Shown here: in pieces, positions 5,354 to 9,870 of the stretch
Layout of the letters: each line of letters opens with the position of its first letter
Position numbering within the stretch: position 1 is the first letter of the stretch
From: Candidatus Woesearchaeota archaeon
GTDB taxonomy: Archaea; Nanobdellota; Nanobdellia; Woesearchaeales; UBA525
Direction: 5' to 3'
Assembly (NCBI GenBank): GCA_013331575.1
Contig: DUGD01000076.1
Coordinates: forward strand, 3,426 to 13,295
DNA: 9,870 nt
Translations under genes and position numbers: made by a program
The notes under the pieces: generated by a model
Databases searched by the model: none
What the model was told of the DNA's origin: nothing
Seen by the model: only the letters and a program-made list of their open reading frames with translations

Positions 5354-5400
5354 ACAAAGTTTATATATGATTATAGACTACTATGTAGTAACAAAAGAGG
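5354..5400 (+). promoter_or_regulatory. promoter and ribosome binding site heading the envelope cluster
   Basis: ACAAAGTTTATATA (5354-5367) is identical to the PRC-barrel promoter core at 4217-4230. Transcription should start near 5389. AGAGG (5396-5400) is the ribosome binding site for the ATG at 5410. A short palindrome, ACTAC-TAT-GTAGT (5377-5389), covers the expected start and could be an operator. Confidence 0.75.
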
Positions 5401-5409
5401 TTTGACTCC

Positions 5410-5811
5410 ATGAACAACACTAACAAACTGTACGTTGTCGGCCTGCTTGCACTCCTGGCGACGGTCTTCGCGAGCACCAGCGTTGCCGCAGACCCGTATG
5501 ACGGAGTCAACCGCATCGGCGCGTACTACCAGTACACCAACCAATACTACTACAACTACGAATCTAACTTCCAGTACTACGACTACGCCGCACCTGCGCG
5601 CGCAGGCGGCTGGTACGGCCAGGGCACTGAGTGGCTCGTGGGTCTGCGTAGCCCCGTCTGGGCACCGGTGCCGCCCGTCCACTACTCGAACCAATATCAG
5701 CAGGTCTGCGGACTCGGCTGCTGGTTCGGCGGTGGCAACGGCTACCCTCAGTACCGCGCAAGCGACTTCCCGCAGTACCGATCGCGCCCCGGCGGCGTGT
5801 TCAGCTACTGA
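5410..5811 (+). CDS. secreted tyrosine-rich small protein
   Basis: The family is not recognised. The 133-residue precursor begins with a clear signal peptide: positive N-terminus, hydrophobic core VVGLLALLATVFA, and a probable cleavage site after VAA at residue 27, so the mature protein is about 106 residues. The mature part has 18 tyrosines, several in clusters (AYYQY, QYYYNY, QYYDY), with many N and Q, then a Pro/Trp segment (RSPVWAPVPPV). A cysteine pair CGLGC (100-104), a glycine turn, and a repeated [YF]PQYR motif (112-116, 120-124) follow. Low charge and aromatic repeats suggest a structural or adhesive surface polymer rather than an enzyme; this is inference. It has its own strong promoter and is followed by a T-run, so it may be made in larger amounts than the operon behind it. 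Confidence 0.8.
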   Translation: MNNTNKLYVVGLLALLATVFASTSVAADPYDGVNRIGAYYQYTNQYYYNYESNFQYYDYAAPARAGGWYGQGTEWLVGLRSPVWAPVPPVHYSNQYQQVCGLGCWFGGGNGYPQYRASDFPQYRSRPGGVFSY

Positions 5812-5813
5812 AC

Positions 5814-5821
5814 TTTTTTTT
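5814..5821 (+). terminator. T-run after the tyrosine-rich gene
   Basis: Eight T bases start three bases after the stop codon, followed by a further pyrimidine-rich stretch. It may be a partial terminator, letting some transcripts continue into the downstream genes, which show no clear promoter of their own. Confidence 0.5.
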
Positions 5822-5854
5822 CTTTCATATCATTTCGATACTACGAGGTGAACT

Positions 5855-6292
5855 ATGACTCAATTCAATCCGTACGATGCAACGAGGAACACCGAAACTG
5901 AAGAGCAGCGCGTTGCGCGCGAGCGGCAGAACAACAGCTACTCAAGCCGCATCGCAGGTTTGCTTGATCGCATCAATTTCCGACAGAGTGCAGTTGTAGT
6001 CGGCGTAGGGATGCTCTCCTTGCCAGTGTGGGTTCCTTTAGCCTACGCTTTTCGCGCTAACGCCATCAAGCGCGTAGAGCACGCTCCCGCGATCGTCGCA
6101 GCGGACACGAATCGTGACGGCGTAACCTCTGTGGATGAGATTGTGGGCATGTACACGGACATCGGTCTGCGCGTCGTCGAAGAGCGCCCCGGCGTCTACA
6201 CGTTTAACGGCAAGCCCATCATCGATAACGGTATTCTGCAAATCGATCAACCGAAGCTCGATAGCTATGTTGGTCGCCATCAAGGCAAGTGA
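5855..6292 (+). CDS. membrane-anchored protein with an EF-hand motif
   Basis: The 145-residue protein has a polar N-terminal tail of about 45 residues, one membrane helix (about 46-67, AVVVGVGMLSLPVWVPLAYA), then an extracellular or cytoplasmic domain. DTNRDGVTSVDE (84-95) is a full canonical 12-residue EF-hand loop, with acids or Asn/Ser at positions 1, 3, 5, 9 and 12 and glycine at 6, so calcium binding is likely. The flanking helices are short, making it a single EF-hand or dockerin-like loop rather than a paired EF-hand. The remaining C-terminal part (VYTFNGKPIIDNGILQID) looks like a small beta unit. GAGGTGA at 5845-5851 is the ribosome binding site. The gene begins the tightly packed part of the envelope cluster. 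The overall family is not recognised. Confidence 0.75.
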   Translation: MTQFNPYDATRNTETEEQRVARERQNNSYSSRIAGLLDRINFRQSAVVVGVGMLSLPVWVPLAYAFRANAIKRVEHAPAIVAADTNRDGVTSVDEIVGMYTDIGLRVVEERPGVYTFNGKPIIDNGILQIDQPKLDSYVGRHQGK

Positions 6293-6313
6293 TTAACAAA
6301 CGGGTGAACCACC

Positions 6314-6736
6314 ATGAATAATCTCTACAATACCACGGAAGAGCTGTATCGCGCGACCCGTGGGTCGCTTCGTGAGTATGAGTCAAAATTGAATGCTGCG
6401 AGTGATAACTGCCGCGAAATCGGCGCCCACTTCGAGAATTTCAAGTGGCATTTCGGCGCGTTGTTGCTGTGCGGCGCTGTCGCTTTCGGCGCAGGCAAGT
6501 ATGAGCGGAATGGCAAGATAGACGAGGACCTCGCAGGCAATCTCAAGGCGGGCGCTACTGTCGTGGCGATAGCGACGGGCGCCGCGTTAGTACAGAAGAT
6601 GCGCGATAGTGGCAAGCACGGGGATTTCCGCTCTGCTACGGAAGATTATCACCGTCTTAGCGACGCGCGCAATGAGTTGGCCCGCGAAGAACGCGCGCTC
6701 GAGAAAGAGCTGCCACGGCTCAAGAACGAAAGGTGA
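6314..6736 (+). CDS. membrane-hairpin protein with coiled-coil tails, copy A
   Basis: The family is not recognised. The 140-residue protein has an N-terminal helix of about 40 polar residues and two membrane helices (about 46-61 and 76-93) joined by a short charged loop. It ends in a highly charged heptad-like helix (about 107-140, DARNELAREERALEKELPR). Both tails should lie on the same side of the membrane. The gene at 8018 has the same order of parts at nearly the same length, so the two are probably diverged paralogues and could pair through their coiled coils. GGGTGA (6302-6307) is the ribosome binding site. The stop TGA at 6734-6736 is embedded in the AGGTGA site of the next gene, which couples their translation. 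Confidence 0.75.
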   Translation: MNNLYNTTEELYRATRGSLREYESKLNAASDNCREIGAHFENFKWHFGALLLCGAVAFGAGKYERNGKIDEDLAGNLKAGATVVAIATGAALVQKMRDSGKHGDFRSATEDYHRLSDARNELAREERALEKELPRLKNER

Positions 6737-6740
6737 TATT

Positions 6741-7112
6741 ATGACTTACTCCATGAAGAACGGATTACGCAACATCGCTATTGGCGCTACGCTTGTTGCT
6801 GCGCTCGGCTGCAGTGGAAACAAGACGCAGTCATACACAGGAAAACTCCACGCTGCATCCCTCAATTATCAAAGTCCGATAGCGGAGCCTTCCGTCTTCT
6901 TCTTCGATAACGGCAGCTGCGCCATCGACACGCGAAAACTTGATCGCGCAGGGAGTGAGTACATGGCTCACTTTGCGTCCACGAGCATCCGCGATGGCGT
7001 CCAGGTCACCGTCGATTACATTCCAATATCCACTCCGGACGGTTGCACGATGCAGTTCGTCGATATGGATGATGCTCTGACGATGAAATTTCGCAGTGCG
7101 CATAGAAGGTGA
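6741..7112 (+). CDS. small lipoprotein 1
   Basis: The family is not recognised. The 123-residue precursor has a lipoprotein signal peptide: basic start, hydrophobic core (NIAIGATLVAAL) and lipobox ALGC with the lipid-bearing cysteine at residue 24. The mature part is about 100 residues, beta-rich in appearance, with two further cysteines (C60, C102) that could form a disulfide, and ends in a basic tail (FRSAHRR). The frame is open upstream of the ATG at 6741, but that part is the previous gene in another frame. The ATG is preceded by AGGTGA (6731-6736) at good spacing. The signal peptide closely resembles those at 7118 and 8984, while the mature parts do not match. It should be anchored to the outer face of the cytoplasmic membrane. 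Confidence 0.8.
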   Translation: MTYSMKNGLRNIAIGATLVAALGCSGNKTQSYTGKLHAASLNYQSPIAEPSVFFFDNGSCAIDTRKLDRAGSEYMAHFASTSIRDGVQVTVDYIPISTPDGCTMQFVDMDDALTMKFRSAHRR

Positions 7113-7117
7113 TTATG

Positions 7118-7606
7118 ATGGCAAACTTACTACGCAATCTTGCAGTAGGAACGACACTTGTCGCAGCACTGAGTGGTTGCGCAAAAAAGCCGACGCCACC
7201 CGTCTTCGACGATCCAGTTTATGTACAGATGCAACGCATCGGTAAGGAGAAGACCGCGTGCGGCGTCCTCAGCTACCAACTCGACATCGGACGCTGCGCG
7301 ACGTATGAGAAATGCACGGTTTTCGTCGAACAAGACGGTTTCGCTGTCTTCGGACAGAATCCTGACAACGGTCATATGATTCTCGCCACAAAAGACCGCA
7401 AACCAGTGGCTGCGTACCACTTCGACCTGAACAGCATGGGTCCGTCCGAGATCATCGGCCTGACCATTTCTATCGCTTCGATACGTAATTCGTGCGATCA
7501 GCAGGATATGGAGCGAGGACTCTTCAAGTACAAAGTACCCAACTCCCTCGCGGAGAAGGAAATGCTCGACGATGCGTATAACGCTGTAGCGAGCAAGCTC
7601 TACTAA
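7118..7606 (+). CDS. small lipoprotein 2
   Basis: The family is not recognised. The 162-residue precursor starts MANLLRNLAVGTTLVAALSG and the lipobox ALSGC puts the lipidated cysteine at residue 21. After a short KKPTPP linker the mature domain has four more cysteines (48, 60, 66, 126), enough for two disulfides, which suits an exported domain. It mixes beta strands (CTVFVEQDGFAVFG) with a C-terminal helix. Three starts are possible (GTG 7109, ATG 7115, ATG 7118). The last is chosen because AAGGTGA (7106-7112) stands at normal distance from it and because the protein then aligns with its sister lipoproteins. The upstream stop is inside that ribosome binding site. No motif suggests an enzyme; binding or structural roles are possible. 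Confidence 0.8.
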   Translation: MANLLRNLAVGTTLVAALSGCAKKPTPPVFDDPVYVQMQRIGKEKTACGVLSYQLDIGRCATYEKCTVFVEQDGFAVFGQNPDNGHMILATKDRKPVAAYHFDLNSMGPSEIIGLTISIASIRNSCDQQDMERGLFKYKVPNSLAEKEMLDDAYNAVASKLY

Positions 7607-7620
7607 TGAACAGGTGAACT

Positions 7621-8013
7621 ATGATTGCTAATTTCAACAATTACATCACGCAACTCGAACAGAACAACGAAGTAGAGCACGTCCACGGCCGCGGCAAGGT
7701 CGTGGATGGCGAGCAGTACGGTCCTGTCGTGGACGCGTTCGTCCTCTCGAGCCACATCGGAAAGTACCTCATCATGGCAGGGGATGCACCGTTCGCGTCG
7801 AACTCTTGCAGATGCCCGGCGCTCAACGCCGACGTATTCCGCAGAAAAGAGGTCGCAACTGCGACCCTCGAGATTCTCGCCGCGGATGCTCCCTCTCACG
7901 GCGCGAAAACTTACGCCGTCGAGGAGATAACATCCGAGTTCCTCAACTGGTACGCGCACCGCTTAGACCCCATCAACCAATTGGCGAAGCCTACCGTCTA
8001 TCGTGGGGAGTGA
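7621..8013 (+). CDS. unrecognised soluble-looking protein in the envelope cluster
   Basis: The 130-residue protein has no signal peptide, lipobox or membrane helix, so it is the one member of the cluster likely to stay in the cytoplasm (or to be exported as a passenger). The N-terminal helix (NFNNYITQLEQNNE) is followed by a beta-rich part (VHGRGKVVDGEQYGPVVDAF and GKYLIMAGD). A CRC pair at 63-65, an ATLEILA strand, and a helical C-terminus (EEITSEFLNWYAHRL) come next. The family is not recognised. AGGTGA (7612-7617) lies 3 bases before the ATG and the gap to the upstream gene is 14 bases. Its stop at 8011-8013 falls in GGGGAGTGA, the ribosome binding site of the next gene. Confidence 0.75.
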   Translation: MIANFNNYITQLEQNNEVEHVHGRGKVVDGEQYGPVVDAFVLSSHIGKYLIMAGDAPFASNSCRCPALNADVFRRKEVATATLEILAADAPSHGAKTYAVEEITSEFLNWYAHRLDPINQLAKPTVYRGE

Positions 8014-8017
8014 ACCA

Positions 8018-8428
8018 ATGGCCGACTCCAAGGTGATCCGCGATGCGCTGTGCGCGCTGCGCGACCATACTTCTGAAGAGCTCGATCGTGCGAAGCGCGA
8101 TGAGACGATGTACGTGAAACAGCTCAAGAGCTTCAAGCCGCATCTTGCGGTGCTAGGGTTTTCCGCGGCGTTGTATTTCGGCGGACCGTACCTCTGCAGC
8201 GATGCTCCAAATGCGGAGCCTACTCCGGACGATATGCGAGCCTGTGCGATGGTTCTTGCGCTCGGAACAGGTGCCATGATGGGGCAGAAAAATTCCGATC
8301 TCTACAATAACAAACAGCTAAGCGACGCCTGTGCGCGCATCGCGAAAAACAACGCGGCAGCCGAGCAGTATCGCGCGATGATCGCGAAGCTCGACGATGC
8401 GGTCAATGTTCCTGAGATAAAGAGGTGA
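8018..8428 (+). CDS. membrane-hairpin protein with coiled-coil tails, copy B
   Basis: The family is not recognised. This 136-residue protein has the same plan as the product of 6314-6736. A charged N-terminal helix of about 40 residues is followed by a membrane helix (about 42-58) and a short loop that here carries acidic residues and Pro (DAPNAEPTPDD). A second membrane helix (about 74-90, CAMVLALGTGAMMG) and a charged helical tail (about 100-128) complete it. Similar features sit at equivalent places, such as FKPHLA against FKWHFG before helix 1. I therefore read them as diverged paralogues. The frame also opens at a GTG at 8003, but GGGGAGTGA (8005-8013) sets the ATG at 8018. The stop is inside the next gene's GAGGTGA, so translation is coupled. 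Confidence 0.75.
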   Translation: MADSKVIRDALCALRDHTSEELDRAKRDETMYVKQLKSFKPHLAVLGFSAALYFGGPYLCSDAPNAEPTPDDMRACAMVLALGTGAMMGQKNSDLYNNKQLSDACARIAKNNAAAEQYRAMIAKLDDAVNVPEIKR

Positions 8429-8433
8429 CGATT

Positions 8434-8970
8434 ATGGCTGAAGAACAGAATAATGGTGTGGCTGACAAAGAACAAGATTTTGCATTGCCGTTTGTGAGTC
8501 TCGCATTGTCCGGTTGTCTTGTATTGGTGACAGTAGGGTATACTGTACGCACCACCAGGGAAGATATCAAGAAGACATATGATAACACCGTCTCGATCCA
8601 GTATCGCATGAATGAGCTTGAGAAGAAAATCGACGCATTGCCGAAGGGCCCTTCGCGTCGCTCCGAAGGTTTGGAGCTTTTTGATGATGTCATCGGCGGC
8701 CCTGCGAAAGATCACTTCGCCTACAATTCCAATGGTACTATCACGCTTTTCGAGATCGACGGGGATGCGCCGAAGACGTGTCCCGCCTACACGCGAAACA
8801 TTCTCGGCAGTCCAGCGATGGATGTGTACGAGCAATGCCCTGACGGCACGATCACGATTCTCGAGATCGACGGGAAACGCCCGGGAGATTACGATCCGAA
8901 GAGCGTTTCACAATACGCGCGGCCCCCGCTGCCATTTCGCATAACGAGCGGGAAGAGCCCGGACAATTGA
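8434..8970 (+). CDS. anchored coiled-coil protein with duplicated GTIT-EIDG module
   Basis: The family is not recognised. The 178-residue protein has one membrane helix (about 18-38, containing ALSGCLVLVTVGY) and then a heptad-like helix (about 44-69, ending RMNELEKKIDAL). The outer part is made of two similar 27-residue units (88-114 and 125-151) that share GxPAxD and GTIT[LI][FL]EIDG. A proline-rich tail follows. The LSGC sequence inside the membrane helix resembles a lipobox but is preceded by a long polar N-terminus and is probably not cleaved. Each unit looks like a beta hairpin of an extracellular repeat. The ATG at 8434 is chosen over the upstream GTG at 8425 because GAGGTGA (8422-8428) sits just before it. 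It is followed 13 bases later by the last lipoprotein. Confidence 0.78.
   Translation: MAEEQNNGVADKEQDFALPFVSLALSGCLVLVTVGYTVRTTREDIKKTYDNTVSIQYRMNELEKKIDALPKGPSRRSEGLELFDDVIGGPAKDHFAYNSNGTITLFEIDGDAPKTCPAYTRNILGSPAMDVYEQCPDGTITILEIDGKRPGDYDPKSVSQYARPPLPFRITSGKSPDN
8695..8886 (+). repeat. internal duplication encoding two 27-residue units
   Basis: Units at 8695-8775 and 8806-8886 encode matching motifs (GxPAxD...GTIT[LI][FL]EIDG..P). The DNA is also alike around the motif (for example the GAGATCGACGGG that encodes EIDG in both), which points to a tandem duplication within the gene. Confidence 0.65.
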
Positions 8971-8983
8971 GGAGGATGACTCT

Positions 8984-9682
8984 GTGAACTCCTTCCGCAA
9001 TATCGCAGTCGCATCATCGCTCGTAGCTCTTATGGGCTGCGGCGTGGACAATAAGTACAGTTCCTATCGTGACAATAACAACCTAACCGACAAGACAAGA
9101 GCGAACATCGCGAAGAGAGATGCTCTGCGGGCAGAGTGTAAGATAATCGACGAGCGTATTGCGCAGTATACCAAGGGAGCGCAAAGCGCACCCGCTCCGA
9201 CTCCTGTTCCAACGTCCACTCCTACTCCTGTTCCAACTGCCACGCCGACTCCCGTGCCCACGTTTTCACCAACCCCTGTGCCGACACCCACAGTGCCGAG
9301 ATACATTGGTAAGATCAAGACTATTGTACCGGAGTACGACGAGCGCGGTATGTGGGGATTCACCGCCGTGCTCAGTGACGGCAATTGCTACTCACATGCG
9401 ACGTTCGAGACGCATTATCATATTCGACACTCCGTGAATGAATGGTACGCGCTCTTCGAGAACTCCAGGCGCCAAGATTGGACTGTGCTTATCGAAGGTG
9501 ACAAGAGAAAGACTCCTTGCATTGTGGGTGGTGGAGTAGTGTTCCATTACATCGCTCCGAGCGTACAATCTGAGAAGAAATCATCGGAGAAGAAGGTAAT
9601 TAAGAAGAAGGATCATAGACGTGGTGTGGTGAATGAACATGATATCGTACCTGATCCTTGCGCGCAGTATCGACACAAGTAA
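8984..9682 (+). CDS. lipoprotein 3 with Pro/Thr-rich stalk
   Basis: The family is not recognised. The 232-residue precursor starts at a GTG; GGAGG at 8971-8975 gives normal spacing. The signal peptide MNSFRNIAVASSLVALMGC puts the lipidated cysteine at residue 19. A charged helical segment (35-64) follows, then a stalk of four exact-length PTPVPTxx units (72-103). A globular domain with two histidine-rich spots (THYHIRH, 143-149; HYI, 188-190) and cysteines at 135 and 179 comes next. The tail is very lysine-rich (EKKSSEKKVIKKKDHRRG). PT stalks in surface proteins usually hold a domain away from the membrane and may be glycosylated. The histidine clusters might bind metal, which is inference. 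It is the last gene of the cluster. Confidence 0.8.
   Translation: MNSFRNIAVASSLVALMGCGVDNKYSSYRDNNNLTDKTRANIAKRDALRAECKIIDERIAQYTKGAQSAPAPTPVPTSTPTPVPTATPTPVPTFSPTPVPTPTVPRYIGKIKTIVPEYDERGMWGFTAVLSDGNCYSHATFETHYHIRHSVNEWYALFENSRRQDWTVLIEGDKRKTPCIVGGGVVFHYIAPSVQSEKKSSEKKVIKKKDHRRGVVNEHDIVPDPCAQYRHK
9197..9292 (+). repeat. four 24-base repeats encoding the PTPVPTxx stalk
   Basis: Four in-frame units, 9197-9220, 9221-9244, 9245-9268 and 9269-9292, encode PTPVPTST, PTPVPTAT, PTPVPTFS and PTPVPTPT. Synonymous differences between units show the array is not brand new, but it could still vary in copy number between strains. Confidence 0.85.
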
Positions 9683-9870
9683 CTGTCTTTTCATTCCCGC
9701 CTGGAAGAAGTAGCGACCGTCTACTGAAGGTCATCTTATTATCTTCTCGTTATTCTATGCGTCTTTGCTGTGCTGTGTGGTTATTATCCGAAATTACGGT
9801 GTTATCATTCTGCGTTGGACGTCTCGCTTCGCGCTGCCACGGAGGATGTGTGCTTCCGCAGGGATTGGTA
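9683..9870. other. terminal stretch without a supported gene
   Basis: No convincing terminator, RNA or complete reading frame is seen. A frame starting ATG at 9757 stays open to the window edge (38 codons, Cys-rich, no ribosome binding site, only a weak AT-rich stretch upstream). It might be the start of a gene or chance. Confidence 0.4.

Noticed and set aside
5410..9682. Provirus or plasmid segment
   Set aside because: No capsid, terminase, integrase, replication or partition gene is visible, so a mobile origin of the envelope cluster is not supported.

Overview
This is archaeal DNA. The signs are a flap endonuclease 1 of archaeal/eukaryal type ending in a PCNA-binding box, AT-rich TATA boxes about 24-27 bases upstream of leaderless start codons, GGTGA/GGAGG ribosome binding sites, and T-run terminators. 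The lineage cannot be fixed from the sequence. The density of short unrecognised membrane and lipoprotein genes would fit an uncultivated euryarchaeal or DPANN genome, but that is inference.

Layout. Positions 1-2656 carry forward housekeeping-type genes: the 3' end of an unrecognised gene, a small HExxH metalloprotease-like protein, FEN1, and an unrecognised 218-residue protein. Positions 2657-3326 have no convincing protein gene but are full of nucleic-acid structure. There is a set of three related CTTTA-loop hairpins resembling an IS200/IS605 right end (omegaRNA-like) without tnpB. It is followed by a 122-base rod-shaped hairpin with a competing alternative fold, and then a three-hairpin domain closed by a 13-bp stem. 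At 3327-4197 a four-helix membrane protein (DUF4383-like) and a GNAT acetyltransferase diverge from what looks like one shared TATA element. At 4268-5257 lie a PRC-barrel protein and an AbrB/MazF-type toxin-antitoxin pair flanked by a 20-bp near-perfect direct repeat.

From 5410 to 9682 runs a nine-gene forward cluster in which almost every product is exported or membrane-bound. It holds a tyrosine-rich secreted protein, an anchored EF-hand protein, two membrane-hairpin/coiled-coil proteins that look like paralogues, three lipoproteins sharing a signal-peptide design but with unrelated mature parts, a soluble-looking protein, and an anchored coiled-coil protein with a duplicated GTIT-EIDG module. 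Gaps are mostly 4-21 bases. At three junctions the upstream TGA stop lies inside the GGTGA ribosome binding site of the next gene, and at a fourth inside a variant GAGTGA site, which implies translational coupling. None of these families is recognised beyond short motifs. The cluster is the best candidate in the window for an undescribed cell-envelope assembly, and the structured 2.7-3.3 kb region is the best candidate for undescribed RNA. The final 190 bases hold no supported gene.
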